Assembly (NCBI RefSeq): GCF_000712135.1
Contig: NZ_JOOE01000001.1
Coordinates: 1,178,001-1,242,000, forward strand
Reading direction: 5' to 3'
Length of the DNA stretch: 64,000 bases
Source of the DNA: Sphingomonas sp. UNC305MFCol5.2
Lineage (GTDB): Bacteria > Pseudomonadota > Alphaproteobacteria > Sphingomonadales > Sphingomonadaceae
Every line of letters begins with the position of its first letter. Position 1 is the stretch's first letter. The position numbers and the translations under genes are program-made. Shown piece after piece: positions 55,654 to 64,000 of the stretch. The notes below the pieces were generated by a model, which was not told the origin of the DNA, did not search any database, and was given only the letters and a program-made list of their open reading frames with translations.

Positions 55654-58413
55654 GTGTTAAGGCAGAGGCACTTCGCTTTACCCTGTACAGGGGCAGGTAT
55701 TTTGCGAGTAAGTAACCGTCCCGGTGCGCCGGCCGAAAGGCTGCCACCTCCGGCAAGAAATGTCGCGGCAGTCCTTGTTGCGCTCGCGGCTCTGTGCAGC
55801 CTGATCGCCCTCTCCGGATGGATGTTCGATCTTCCCGCACTTCGCGGGTTCGGCTTCGACGATTTCCCGATCTGGCCGCTCACCGCGATCGGCTATTTCT
55901 GCCTCGCATGTGGCTTTCTCGCTTCCCTGTTCGACCGCGATCGTCTCGCCTCGGTGCTCTGGCTCGTGCCGTTGCTGATCGCGCTGGCTTCGATCCTGCA
56001 GAACGCGCTGGCCACCGATTTCGGCACGGACCGGCTGTTGTTCTGGAATCTGGTGTCCGCCTATGAAGCCCCGCATCCCGGCAGGCCTGGCCCCAGTCCC
56101 ACCACGATCTTCGTCCTCCTCGCCACGGCCGGTTATGGTGCGGGGGTGCGCAAATGGCTATCGGGCGAAGCCAGCGGCCTGATCGCCGCGATCACGTTCG
56201 CGCTGACCGCGGCCACGGCCATGCTGATCCTGTTCTCGAGCCCTACCAATACAACGGCGCAGATCTTCTCCGTCTCGCTGCCCGCGGCAGTCGCGACTCT
56301 GTTGCTGGCGATCGCCTTCCTCATCCTGCACAGCAGATTGCTGTGGGTCCGGTCTCTGACGATGCGCAGCGGCGACTGGCGCGTCATCCGCGTCCTGGTG
56401 CCCGTCGCCGTAATCGTGCCGGTGGTACCGTCGATCCTGGAATTGCTGATTTCGCGCCACGGCCTGCTGCCGCCGCTGATGTCAGAGGCGCTGGTCGTGA
56501 TCTGCAACATCCTGATCGTGGCGTTCGTCGCTTATTGGGCCGTCATCCGGGTCGCGCGCGGGCAAGCGGCGATGGTGGAGCTGAGCCAGGCGCTCGATCA
56601 CACGACAGTCGTCCTGACAACGCCGGAGGGGCGCATCACGCACTGGTCGGCCGGATGCGAACAGCTCTACGGCTGGGCGTCGGGCGAGGCGCTCGGGCAG
56701 AACAAATATCTTCTGCTGCATTCGCGGTGTCGCCTCGATTCCGCGACGCGGGGCAATCGCCTCGAAGACGGGCACGAACTCCTGGAGATTTGCCGCGACG
56801 GGCGCGAGGTTTCGGTGCTCGAGCGCCTGCATCAGGTCGCGAGCCCGGGCGCCCCCCCAGTCGTGCTGCTCAAGGTCACCGACATCACCCAACGCGTCGC
56901 CGCGATCGAAGCGCTGAAGGTCAGCGAGGAGCGGCTCGCACTGGCAATGTCCGCGCACGAACTGGGCGTGTTCGAGTGGGATGTCCCGAGCGGCAAGGTG
57001 GAATGGTCGCCTGGTACCGAACAACGCCTCGGCCTCATTCCGGGCGTGTTGTCCAACTTCGAAAGCTGGCGCATGCAGGTGGAGCCGGAGGACGTCCAGC
57101 AAATCCTCGACACACTCGCGCGCACGGTCCGCGATCGGGCCGACAAGTTCAGCTTTCGATACCGTTTCCTCAAGCCGCTGGGCGGCATCCGCGCCGTGGA
57201 AGGCTCCGCGCGGGCCTTCTATGACGCGGAGGGAAATCTGGTGCGCGCGGTCGGCGTCATTCTCGACGTCACCGAGCGCGAAGAACGCGAGGCGGCCCTC
57301 CGCCGGCGCGAGGCGCAGCTCCGCTCGGTGCTCGAGACGGTCCCGGACGCGATGGTGGTGCTCGACCAACACGCCACGATCATGCAGTTCAGCGCCGCCG
57401 CGGAGGAGCTCTGGGGATATCGCGCCGCGGATGTGCTCGGCCGATCGGCGCAGATGCTGGTCCCGGTCGACCGGCGTACGGCGCACATGGCGACACTGAA
57501 GCGCTATGTGAAAACCGGCGAAGGGATCGTCAACGAAGTGATGAAGGGCACAGCGGAATCGGCGGACGGCCGCCGCTTCCCGATCGAATTGCGAACTGGC
57601 GTCGCCCGCAGCGACGGCCAGACGCTCTTGACCGTGTTCGTACGCAATCTTTCGAAACAGCTCGCCACCGAGGAGCGCTTGAGCGAACTAAGCGCCGAGA
57701 TCGCGCATGTCTCACGCCAAAGCGCGATGAGCGAGCTCGCGGCGGACCTCGCGCATGAACTCAACCAGCCGCTGAGCGCAACGTCCAACTTCCTCGCCGC
57801 CGCGCGCATGTTGATCGAGAAGGGGGAGAGCGGCGAGCGCGTCGTCGAGCTGCTCCGGATGGGCTCCGAACAAACCCAGCGCGCAGGGGAGATCATTCGA
57901 CGAATGCGAGCATTCATGGCTCGCGGCGAAGTCGAGATGCGCACCGAGTCGGTTGAGCGCACGGTTCACGACGCCGTCGATCTGGTATTGGTCGGAACGG
58001 GGCAGTTCCACATCCGGGTAAGCTACGAACTTGATTCAGAAGCACCATTTATCTTTGCAGACCGCATTCAGGTACAGCAAGTCCTCGTCAACCTTCTCCG
58101 CAATTCCATGGAAGCGCTGCGGACTTCTGGCCTGCAGGATCGACACATCACGATTTCTTCCCATAAGCCCAATAACCAGATGGTTGAAATTGTCGTAAGC
58201 GATTCCGGGCCTGGAATTCCTCCTCATGTGTTGGAGCAACTATTCTCACGCTTTACCTCCACGAAAGGTAACGGAGGTGGAATGGGTATTGGACTTTCGA
58301 TCAGCAAGCGTATCATTGAGGCACATGGCGGGACACTGAGCGCGGAGAACCGGCCTGAGGGAGGAGCGAGCTTCCGCTTCACTCTACCCGCCATAGAGGA
58401 GGGTGTGGAATAG
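55654..58413 (+). CDS. FixL-like PAS sensor histidine kinase with multi-span sensor domain
   Basis: The protein is up to 919 aa. The first 300 residues hold about seven or eight membrane helices, then three PAS/PAC domains (about 310-410, 430-545, 555-675, with T-D-I-T-Q-R and D-V-T-E-R-E PAC ends). The kinase core has the phospho-acceptor H701 in L-A-H-E-L-N-Q-P-L-S-A, the FixL/NtrB-like form, and N-L-L-R-N-S-M-E-A, D-S-G-P-G-I and G-G-M-G-I-G-L-S-I ATP motifs. No heme-binding histidine pattern of FixL is apparent, so oxygen sensing is not supported. A GTG at 55654 is used; a TTG at 55702 after GGGGCAGG is a good alternative. It is followed immediately by the response regulator. Confidence 0.92.
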   Translation: MLRQRHFALPCTGAGILRVSNRPGAPAERLPPPARNVAAVLVALAALCSLIALSGWMFDLPALRGFGFDDFPIWPLTAIGYFCLACGFLASLFDRDRLASVLWLVPLLIALASILQNALATDFGTDRLLFWNLVSAYEAPHPGRPGPSPTTIFVLLATAGYGAGVRKWLSGEASGLIAAITFALTAATAMLILFSSPTNTTAQIFSVSLPAAVATLLLAIAFLILHSRLLWVRSLTMRSGDWRVIRVLVPVAVIVPVVPSILELLISRHGLLPPLMSEALVVICNILIVAFVAYWAVIRVARGQAAMVELSQALDHTTVVLTTPEGRITHWSAGCEQLYGWASGEALGQNKYLLLHSRCRLDSATRGNRLEDGHELLEICRDGREVSVLERLHQVASPGAPPVVLLKVTDITQRVAAIEALKVSEERLALAMSAHELGVFEWDVPSGKVEWSPGTEQRLGLIPGVLSNFESWRMQVEPEDVQQILDTLARTVRDRADKFSFRYRFLKPLGGIRAVEGSARAFYDAEGNLVRAVGVILDVTEREEREAALRRREAQLRSVLETVPDAMVVLDQHATIMQFSAAAEELWGYRAADVLGRSAQMLVPVDRRTAHMATLKRYVKTGEGIVNEVMKGTAESADGRRFPIELRTGVARSDGQTLLTVFVRNLSKQLATEERLSELSAEIAHVSRQSAMSELAADLAHELNQPLSATSNFLAAARMLIEKGESGERVVELLRMGSEQTQRAGEIIRRMRAFMARGEVEMRTESVERTVHDAVDLVLVGTGQFHIRVSYELDSEAPFIFADRIQVQQVLVNLLRNSMEALRTSGLQDRHITISSHKPNNQMVEIVVSDSGPGIPPHVLEQLFSRFTSTKGNGGGMGIGLSISKRIIEAHGGTLSAENRPEGGASFRFTLPAIEEGVE

Positions 58414-59028
58414 ATGAGCAGAACGATCTACATCGTGGACGACGATGACGCTGTCCGCGCCTCGCTTCACAGCCTGCTGTCGATACGCCAGGATCTGATC
58501 GTCCGAGGGTTTCGATCGGGCGATGCCTTTCTCCAGGACGTGAACGAACTCGACCCCGGCGTGTTGTTGCTCGATTTTCACATGCCCGGCGCCACCGGCC
58601 TCGACGTGCTGACCGCGCTCGACGGCAGCCCGCGATTCGTGCCGATCGTTCTCACCGGCCAGGGAAATGTGGGCCTCGCGGTCCAGGCGATGAAGGCCGG
58701 CGCGCTCGACTTCATCGAAAAACCCTATGAGGCCGAGACGCTGCTCCAGCTGATCGACAATGCCTTTGCCCGGCTCGAGGAGGATAATGAAGCGGCGAAC
58801 CGCGTCGGCGCCGCCGAGGCGAAGATCGCCAAGCTCTCACCGCGCGAGACCGATGTTCTCAAAGGACTGATCGAAGGCCGATCGAACAAGATCATCGCCT
58901 ATGAGCTCGACATCAGCCCGCGCACGGTGGAAATCTATCGCGCCAATCTGATGGAGAAGCTCGAAGTGCGCAGCCTTTCGGAAGCGCTGCGCATCGCGTT
59001 CGCGGCAGGGCTGTTTCCGAAGAACTGA
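58414..59028 (+). CDS. FixJ-like response regulator (receiver plus LuxR-type HTH)
   Basis: The 204-aa protein is the partner of the upstream kinase. The receiver domain has acidic pocket D10-D12, phospho-acceptor D54, T81 and K103. The C-terminal LuxR-type helix-turn-helix (about 138-198) has L-S-P-R-E-T-D-V-L-K-G-L-I-E-G-R-S-N-K-I-I-A and P-R-T-V-E-I-Y-R-A-N-L. It starts directly after the kinase stop codon, so the two are one operon. Targets are unknown; the convergent porin gene is only a neighbour. Confidence 0.94.
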   Translation: MSRTIYIVDDDDAVRASLHSLLSIRQDLIVRGFRSGDAFLQDVNELDPGVLLLDFHMPGATGLDVLTALDGSPRFVPIVLTGQGNVGLAVQAMKAGALDFIEKPYEAETLLQLIDNAFARLEEDNEAANRVGAAEAKIAKLSPRETDVLKGLIEGRSNKIIAYELDISPRTVEIYRANLMEKLEVRSLSEALRIAFAAGLFPKN

Positions 59029-59035
59029 GCCCCGT

Positions 59036-60418
59036 TCAGAAACTGGCGGCCAGGTCCATATAGACGTAGCGCGTGTCGCCGGTGTCGGGGGCATTGGTCG
59101 CATTCTCGAGGAAGCGGCCCTTCGCCAGATATGCGCCACCGACCTCGAGGCGCAGCCGCTCCGGAACCAGCCAGCGACGCGCGCGCGCTTCGAACTGGGT
59201 TCCGGCATAGCGTCCTGAAGCGCCGTTGCGATCGCGCACGCCGGTGGAGGCGAAGCTGTCGGTCGCCCGCGCCAGCCACAGTCCGCGCAGCGAAGTCATG
59301 AAATCGAGCCGCTTCGAAGGCTTGGCTTCGAGCCGGAGCCCTGGCGAGAGCAGGTTCGCGCGACCCACCGGGCCATAGAGCGCGACCGGGCCGAAGTCCG
59401 AACGGCGCGCACCGAACAGCGTATCGAATCGACCCCATGTGCCGGCGTCGCGCCCGTCGCCCGAGGCATAGTCGAACATCGCCGAGACGCGAGGTGTCCA
59501 GCCCCGCGCCGCGGTCCACCCGGCCTCGACATGCGCGAAGCCGGCGCGGACATCGAGGTTACGCACATCGCTGACGGCGGTGGTCGCGCGTGCGGTGCCC
59601 CATTGATACGCGGCCTCGCCTTCGAAATCGAACTGGCCCTTTGCTGGCGCGCGGCGCAGGCGCACGCCGGCCGTGACGAGATGGCGGTTGCGCGTCAGCC
59701 GCATCACGCGGTCATCTTCGGCGAGACGATAGCCATAGGCCTCCACGCCGACATTGCGGAAGGCCTTGGCCAGCGTCGCGCTGGCACCAAAAAAGGTCAG
59801 GTTTCCGCCCGCGCGATCGAGCTCGATCGCATTGTCTTCGATTCCGGCCACGTCATCGGGAAGCGCCGAGAAGGGCTTCGCCCAGAATGCGACGATCCGG
59901 TCCTTGCCCTTGCTGCGCCACTCGACGAGGCCGCCGAGATAGGACTGAACCGCGTTGGGGAAGTCGGTGCGGCCGACCAGGCGGCTCGAACCAATATCGA
60001 GCGACCAGCGTCCGGCCGTGATCGTCGCCGTCGCGCCCCTGGCGAAGGCGTCGGAGGCGCGATACGCGACATAGGCCTGGATCGGCTCGAGCGCGTTGAC
60101 TTCGCTGGTCCGCACCGACGAACCGTCGCGCTGGCCATAGCCGCGCGCGTCCACGATCTCGCCTCCGATCGCGACGGCTCCGAGTTCGGCCTTCGCTGCA
60201 ACCGTAGTGCGGAACGAGACGAACACGTCGTCTGCTGCAACATTGGGACGGAACTGGCCGCCGATCGCCTCGACCCGCGCCCGCGTGGTGGCGTCGATGC
60301 TGAACTGGACGCCACCATCCTTCTCGCCGGCGATTTGCCCGAATGCCGGCAATGCCGCCACCGCACAAAAACCCGTGAGCGCGCCGCGCAACAGGGGCGA
60401 GAGGAAAGTCGAGGTCAC
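59036..60418 (-). CDS. Alginate-export-family outer-membrane porin
   Basis: The 460-aa protein has a signal peptide (cleavage after A-F-G near residue 27) and then amphipathic beta-strands throughout, ending in the outer-membrane signature F (D-L-A-A-S-F). Blocks such as I-T-A-G-R-W-S-L-D-I-G-S-S-R-L-V-G-R and the later Y-Q-W-G and L-Y-G-P-V-G-R-A-N-L match the alginate-export (Alginate_exp) porin family. In sphingomonads such porins often move sugars or other organic anions rather than alginate, so the substrate is open. The GTG start follows GGAG by 6 bp. It converges on the FixJ-like gene with 7 bp between. Confidence 0.84.
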   Translation of the reverse strand: MTSTFLSPLLRGALTGFCAVAALPAFGQIAGEKDGGVQFSIDATTRARVEAIGGQFRPNVAADDVFVSFRTTVAAKAELGAVAIGGEIVDARGYGQRDGSSVRTSEVNALEPIQAYVAYRASDAFARGATATITAGRWSLDIGSSRLVGRTDFPNAVQSYLGGLVEWRSKGKDRIVAFWAKPFSALPDDVAGIEDNAIELDRAGGNLTFFGASATLAKAFRNVGVEAYGYRLAEDDRVMRLTRNRHLVTAGVRLRRAPAKGQFDFEGEAAYQWGTARATTAVSDVRNLDVRAGFAHVEAGWTAARGWTPRVSAMFDYASGDGRDAGTWGRFDTLFGARRSDFGPVALYGPVGRANLLSPGLRLEAKPSKRLDFMTSLRGLWLARATDSFASTGVRDRNGASGRYAGTQFEARARRWLVPERLRLEVGGAYLAKGRFLENATNAPDTGDTRYVYMDLAASF

Positions 60419-60677
60419 GGCAGGCTCCGGGAATGAAAGGGCTGATCCTCTTTATAGGCGCAGCGGCGGGCCGGGGTGGCGCGGCAACGAACTGGCCCGT
60501 GCCGGACTGCGGGAAACAGGGCTCGCGCCGAGGTGATCTGCCCCGCGTATCCGGGAAAATCCCTAGGCGCCAATCCGCCCGGCCGAGGACCTCCGGCCCC
60601 GGCCCGCTTCTATAAGATACTGAATCCCTGTCGCGAGCAGCGAGCGCTGCGCGCTTCCGAACAGAAAAGGCTATCCT

Positions 60678-62567
60678 ATGGTGGACCTCCTCGCCCGCAT
60701 CAAAATTCCCGTGAAGATCCTCGGGCTGCTGCTGATGCTCGGCCTGATCACGCTGGGCGTGTCCTTTTATGGCTCGCGCGCGCTCACGAAAACCGACGCC
60801 GATTATGCGGTACTGGTCGACGTCAAGCTTCCGATCACCACCAAGCTTGCCCGCGCGAACCGCCTCGGTTCGCAGATGCTCTATGCCAGCTATCGCGTGA
60901 TGGCATATCCGGGTGGGTCCGCGGCAAGCCGCGCCGCCGTGGAAGAAGAGCGCGCGTCGTATGAAGGCGCCGTCAAGCTGTTCGACGAGGTCAAGCAGCT
61001 GGATCCCGGCCTCGCCGGCGAGATCACGACGATCCGCGGAACCTTCGACGAAATCCACAAGGGCGCAGTCGAGGCGATCCGCCATGGCAGCCGCGACGAA
61101 AATGATGCCGCGCGCGCGATCCTTGCGGATCTCGACACCAAGGCAGTGACGATGGCGGCAGAGCTCATCAAGGCGAACGACCAGCGCATCGCCGACGCGA
61201 AGGCCCTTTCGAACGATCTTTCGGCGAGCGCGAGCAGCACTTCGACCACCATGCTCGTCGTCAGCCTGATCGCGATCGCAGTCGCGATCGGCATCGGCCT
61301 GCTCGTCTCGCGGCTGGGCATCACGGCGCCCATCACGAATCTTCAGGCACGGATGAAGACACTCGCCGAGGGCAACAACGCCGCCGACGTGCCGGGCACC
61401 GACCGCGGCGACGAGATCGGCGCGATGGCCAAGGCGGTGCTGGTGTTCCGCGAGCAGGCGATCGAGAAGGAAAAGGCCGATGCGGCCAAGAAGATCGCCG
61501 ATGCCGAGCAGCAGCGCGTGGTTTCGACGCTCGAAGTGAACCTGAGCAAGCTGGCGCAGGGCGACCTGACCAGCGAGATCAACGACGCCTTCTCGCCGGC
61601 CTATGAATCAGTGAAGGTCAACTTCAACGCCGCGGTCACCGAGCTGCGCAACCTGATCGGCACCGTGATGGAAAGCGCCGCGACGATCCGTACCGGCTCG
61701 GGCGAGATCGCCCAGGCATCCGAGGATCTCGCGCGCCGCACCGAAGCCAATGCCGCGAGCCTCGAAGAGACTTCGGCGGCGGTCACCCAGATGGACGGCC
61801 GTCTCAAGGCGACCGCCGCGTCCGCCGACCGCACGGTAGAACGCGCCGACGGCGCCATCGCCACCGTCACCGGCGGCCGCGAGATCGCCGACGAGGCAGT
61901 CCACGCGATGACCCGCGTGGCGGATTCGGCCAAGGGCATCGACAGCGTGATCGAGGGCCTCGACAAGATCGCGTTCCAGACGCGGGTTCTCGCGATGAAC
62001 GCCGCGGTCGAGGCCGGCCGCGCGGGTGAAGCAGGCCGCGGCTTCGCGGTCGTCGCCGACCTCGTCAGTGCGCTCGCGATGCGCGCCGAAGAGGAGGCCG
62101 GGCGTGCCCGCGACCAGCTGACCGCTACCCAGACCGACATCGTCGCGGCGGTGGAGATGGTCCAGAAGGTCGATCATGCACTGGCCGACATCTCGGGCGA
62201 CGTGGGCGAGGTTCATTCGCTGCTCGGCCAGATCGCGACCGACAACCAGGCCCAGTCGACCGCCATCGCCCAGATCAGCGTCGCGATCGGGACGATGGAC
62301 CAGTCGACCCAGCAGAATGCCGCGATGGTCGAGGAGACGTCCGCAGCCGCGCGTAACCTGTCGGGCGAGGTCGCCGCGCTCAGCGAGCAGGCGTCGAAGT
62401 TCAACGTCGGCACCGACACCTATGTCGCCACCGTGCGCGCGTCGGCGCCGGCCAGGCCCGCGCGGCCAGCGGCGAAGTCGAACGGCTATGTCTCGCCGGT
62501 CAAGGCGCTCCCGGTTGCGGCGATGGCCAACGGCAACGGCGGCTCGGACGATTGGGCTTCGTTCTAG
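60678..62567 (+). CDS. Methyl-accepting chemotaxis protein
   Basis: The 629-aa receptor has membrane helices at about 11-33 and 190-210 around a four-helix-bundle periplasmic domain, then HAMP (about 212-265), a connector and a signalling domain. The hairpin tip carries the hallmark G-L-D-K-I-A-F-Q-T-R-V-L-A-M-N-A-A-V-E-A then G-R-A-G-E-A-G-R-G-F-A-V-V-A (around 430-465). Gln/Glu pairs for methylation flank it. The C-terminal tail is low-complexity Ala/Pro and ends D-D-W-A-S-F, similar to W-x-x-F tails that recruit CheR or CheB. The ligand is unknown. It has its own terminator. Confidence 0.95.
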   Translation: MVDLLARIKIPVKILGLLLMLGLITLGVSFYGSRALTKTDADYAVLVDVKLPITTKLARANRLGSQMLYASYRVMAYPGGSAASRAAVEEERASYEGAVKLFDEVKQLDPGLAGEITTIRGTFDEIHKGAVEAIRHGSRDENDAARAILADLDTKAVTMAAELIKANDQRIADAKALSNDLSASASSTSTTMLVVSLIAIAVAIGIGLLVSRLGITAPITNLQARMKTLAEGNNAADVPGTDRGDEIGAMAKAVLVFREQAIEKEKADAAKKIADAEQQRVVSTLEVNLSKLAQGDLTSEINDAFSPAYESVKVNFNAAVTELRNLIGTVMESAATIRTGSGEIAQASEDLARRTEANAASLEETSAAVTQMDGRLKATAASADRTVERADGAIATVTGGREIADEAVHAMTRVADSAKGIDSVIEGLDKIAFQTRVLAMNAAVEAGRAGEAGRGFAVVADLVSALAMRAEEEAGRARDQLTATQTDIVAAVEMVQKVDHALADISGDVGEVHSLLGQIATDNQAQSTAIAQISVAIGTMDQSTQQNAAMVEETSAAARNLSGEVAALSEQASKFNVGTDTYVATVRASAPARPARPAAKSNGYVSPVKALPVAAMANGNGGSDDWASF

Positions 62568-62584
62568 GGGCTATCGCGTGGAAG

Positions 62585-62625
62585 AAAACGGGGCGTTGCG
62601 GCATCGGCCGCGGCGCCCCTTTTCG
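62585..62625 (+). terminator. Intrinsic terminator of the chemoreceptor gene
   Basis: A 13-bp stem (62590-62602 with 62607-62619, two G-U pairs) with loop ATCG is followed by TTTT and preceded by an A-tract. Confidence 0.86.
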
Positions 62626-62669
62626 TTTCCCGATCCTCCCCCGCCAAGGGGAGGTGGCGCCGAAGGCGT

Positions 62670-62717
62670 CGGAGGGGGAGGAAGCACGCCGGGACGTTGA
62701 CGCTTCCTCCCCCTCCG
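62670..62717. repeat. Inverted repeat between the chemoreceptor and flaF
   Basis: CGGAGGGGGAGGAAG (62670-62684) and CTTCCTCCCCCTCCG (62703-62717) are perfect reverse complements. It is of the same purine/pyrimidine-rich type as other intergenic repeats in the window. Confidence 0.75.
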
Positions 62718-62770
62718 TCATGCTTCGCATGAGTGCGAGAATGGATTGCCACATCGCCGCTCCGCCAAAC

Positions 62771-62804
62771 AAAAAGGGCGCCGCGGTCAGCCGCGACGCC
62801 CTTT
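62771..62804 (-). terminator. Intrinsic terminator of flaF
   Basis: GGGCGCCGCGG (62776-62786) pairs with 62791-62801 with one mismatch. On the minus strand it is followed by a run of five T. It lies about 22 bp beyond the flaF stop. Confidence 0.85.
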
Positions 62805-62825
62805 CAGGATCCATGAGGAAGTGGC

Positions 62826-63185
62826 TCAGGCTGCGAGGCGCTGGCCGCGCAAGCCTTCCATGATCGTGCGGTTGAGCGAGATCAGCTCGCCGATCGGCTC
62901 ACGCCCGGCGACCACGTCGCTGGTGAAACGCTCGACCCACAGGCCGAGGGAAATGATCTGCGCGCGGAGTTCGCGCGGCAGGCCATTGCCCGTCGCACCG
63001 CAATCGGTGGCGAAGGCCGACCACATCTCGCGGTTGCGGTGGAGCGACTGCATCAGCATCGCGCCCTTCAATCCGGCGGTTTCGGCGTCCATCATCTCGC
63101 CGGTGATTTCGCTCATCAGCCGGAATTCGGCCGAGCGCGGCGTTTCCGCCCGGCTCCGGGCGGTCTGGTAGGCAGTGAGAGTCAT
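62826..63185 (-). CDS. flaF: Flagellar biosynthesis regulator FlaF
   Basis: FlaF (119 aa) is an alphaproteobacterial factor needed for flagellin secretion or translation; with FlbT it balances flagellin synthesis. The family pattern is clear: Y-Q-T-A-R, a central helical region, N-R-E-M-W-S-A-F, L-P-R-E-L-R-A-Q-I-I-S-L-G-L-W-V-E-R-F-T, and L-I-S-L-N-R-T-I-M-E-G-L at the C-terminus. The ATG has AAAGGAG about 7 bp upstream. It is divergent from motA, which supports a flagellar locus continuing to the right. No flagellin or flbT is within the window. Confidence 0.9.
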   Translation of the reverse strand: MTLTAYQTARSRAETPRSAEFRLMSEITGEMMDAETAGLKGAMLMQSLHRNREMWSAFATDCGATGNGLPRELRAQIISLGLWVERFTSDVVAGREPIGELISLNRTIMEGLRGQRLAA

Positions 63186-63426
63186 GCGAGCTCCTTTGCA
63201 GACCCTTCATTCTAGGAAGATTTTGCGGAGCTGGCCTGCGCGCTTCCTATAAGAATCACGCGTCCGCCGAAGCGGGGCGCATTTTCCTTGGAAACCGCAT
63301 TGGCCGACCCAATTTCCCGCACGCATTTGCTTGCGCCGCCCTGCGCCCCATGGCCGCGACGGCAGGACCGGCAGACAACCTGAGCAAAAACGGGCCACGT
63401 CGCAACGCGGCCCGCCAAATCCGTCC

Positions 63427-63432
63427 TATAAT
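63427..63432 (+). promoter_or_regulatory. Possible -10 element before motA
   Basis: TATAAT lies 35 bp before the motA ATG in a locally AT-richer stretch. No good -35 hexamer is found 16-18 bp upstream, and no sigma-54 site is evident, so this is weak. Confidence 0.25.
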
Positions 63433-63467
63433 TCTGGAAACACCAAAGAAAGAATAGCGGCACCGTC

Positions 63468-64000
63468 ATGCTGAACGGCGTAGGTTTCCTCATCATCCTG
63501 GGCTGCGTCTTCGGCAGCTTCGTGATCTCGGGCGGCAAGTTCGAGATCATCGCGCACGCGTTGCCGCATGAAATGATGGCCATCGCCGGCGCGGCGATCG
63601 GCGCCTTCATCGTCTCCAACTCGATGGCGACGGTGAAGAAGGCCGGTGGCGGCGTCATGCGCGCCTTCAAGGGCGGCCGCTGGAAAGCGCAGGACTATAA
63701 GGACCTGCTGACGCTGATGTTCGGCGTGCTGTCGACCTTCAAGAAAGGCGGCGCCACCGCGATCGAGCCGCATCTCGACAAGCCCGAGGAAAGTTCGATC
63801 TTCAGCCCCTATCCGCGGCTGCTCAAGGACCATCACCTCATCGAATTCATCTGCGACTACCTGCGCATGATGACGGTCAGCTTCGAGGATCCGCATCAGA
63901 TCGAGGCGGCGATGGAAGCCGATATCGAGAGGCATCACCACGAGGAAGCGGGCCCGCAGCACGCACTCCAGATCATGGCCGACGGCCTGCCCGCGCTCGG
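63468..64000 (+). CDS. motA: Flagellar motor stator protein MotA (3' truncated by window)
   Basis: The frame runs open to the window edge (177 residues visible). MotA forms the proton-conducting stator with MotB. Two N-terminal membrane helices are visible (about 3-24 and 34-54; I-I-L-G-C-V-F-G-S-F-V-I-S-G-G and M-A-I-A-G-A-A-I-G-A-F-I-V), then the large cytosolic loop with F-S-P-Y-P-R, H-L-I-E-F-I-C-D-Y-L-R-M-M and M-E-A-D-I-E-R-H-H-H-E-E, ending A-L-Q-I-M-A-D-G-L-P-A-L-G, which leads into the proline/glycine region before the third helix. This matches alphaproteobacterial MotA closely. Confidence 0.93.
   Translation, partial: MLNGVGFLIILGCVFGSFVISGGKFEIIAHALPHEMMAIAGAAIGAFIVSNSMATVKKAGGGVMRAFKGGRWKAQDYKDLLTLMFGVLSTFKKGGATAIEPHLDKPEESSIFSPYPRLLKDHHLIEFICDYLRMMTVSFEDPHQIEAAMEADIERHHHEEAGPQHALQIMADGLPAL

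Noticed and set aside
55654..59028. True FixLJ oxygen-sensing system
   Set aside because: The kinase and regulator are FixL/FixJ-like in layout, but I see no heme-binding histidine pattern in the PAS domains and no fix or nif genes nearby.
63186..63467. Sigma-54 flagellar promoter between flaF and motA
   Set aside because: TGGCC and TTGC fragments occur, but none has the GG and GC elements 12 bp apart.

Overview
The window is high-GC (GC-rich third codon positions throughout) and looks like the chromosome of a Sphingomonas-like alphaproteobacterium (order Sphingomonadales). The basis is gene content and style, not a 16S gene, which is absent: an alphaproteobacterial rpoBC and FlaF, a DUF6894-type small protein, frequent GTG/TTG starts, many 4-bp start/stop overlaps, and several families of short palindromic intergenic repeats. 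Gene starts were set from ribosome-binding sites, start/stop overlaps and signal-peptide or prepilin architecture, so several are shorter than the longest open frame.

Layout. 0-6 kb: 3' part of rpoB and complete rpoC, closed by a strong bidirectional terminator. 6-12.7 kb: two small exported proteins, a Crp/Fnr regulator, DUF6894 and DUF1993 proteins, a PanE-type reductase coupled to DUF1993, and a compact modABC molybdate importer. 12.8-19 kb: a GT2 glycosyltransferase coupled to an unusual fusion of a DegT-type aminotransferase with a flavin oxygenase-like module, a Cys-His-Asp hypothetical protein, a DoxX-like membrane protein, and an HTH-like hypothetical protein behind a LexA-type box. 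19-23.8 kb: lepA, a nicotinamide-riboside salvage pair (NadR-like kinase and PnuC), an adrenodoxin-reductase-like ferredoxin-NADP reductase, and tRNA-Pro(CGG).

24-34.2 kb: a MacAB-type ABC efflux operon (adaptor, ATPase, two large permeases) divergent from an NtrC-family regulator and its histidine kinase. The intergenic region holds a consensus-perfect sigma-54 promoter for the operon and three copies of one 15-bp motif, TGTCCG-N4-CGAAC, placed as enhancer and autoregulatory sites would be.

34.2-52.1 kb: a complete but scattered type II secretion locus: gspK-gspJ-PBP activator, gspN, gspF-E-M-L, gspG-H-I-C-D, and a second set of three small GspL/GspM/GspC-like (PilN/PilO/PilP-like) genes, followed by a Tat-lipoprotein PhoX phosphatase. 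A Pho-box-like element precedes gspG and a weaker 11-bp-periodic one precedes phoX. Together these suggest a phosphate-starvation secretion system whose cargo includes PhoX, like the Hxc and Xcp systems of pseudomonads. The prepilin leaders of gspI and gspJ each contain an in-frame palindromic repeat.

52-64 kb: a lipoprotein, two coupled amidohydrolases (one lacking the metal-binding HxH), a FixLJ-like two-component system, an alginate-export-type porin, a chemoreceptor, flaF and the start of motA, so the cell is probably motile.

The most interesting items are the sigma-54 regulatory circuit, the repeats inside secretion-pilin leaders, the aminotransferase-flavoprotein fusion, and the duplicated inner-membrane platform next to a probable Pho-regulated PhoX.
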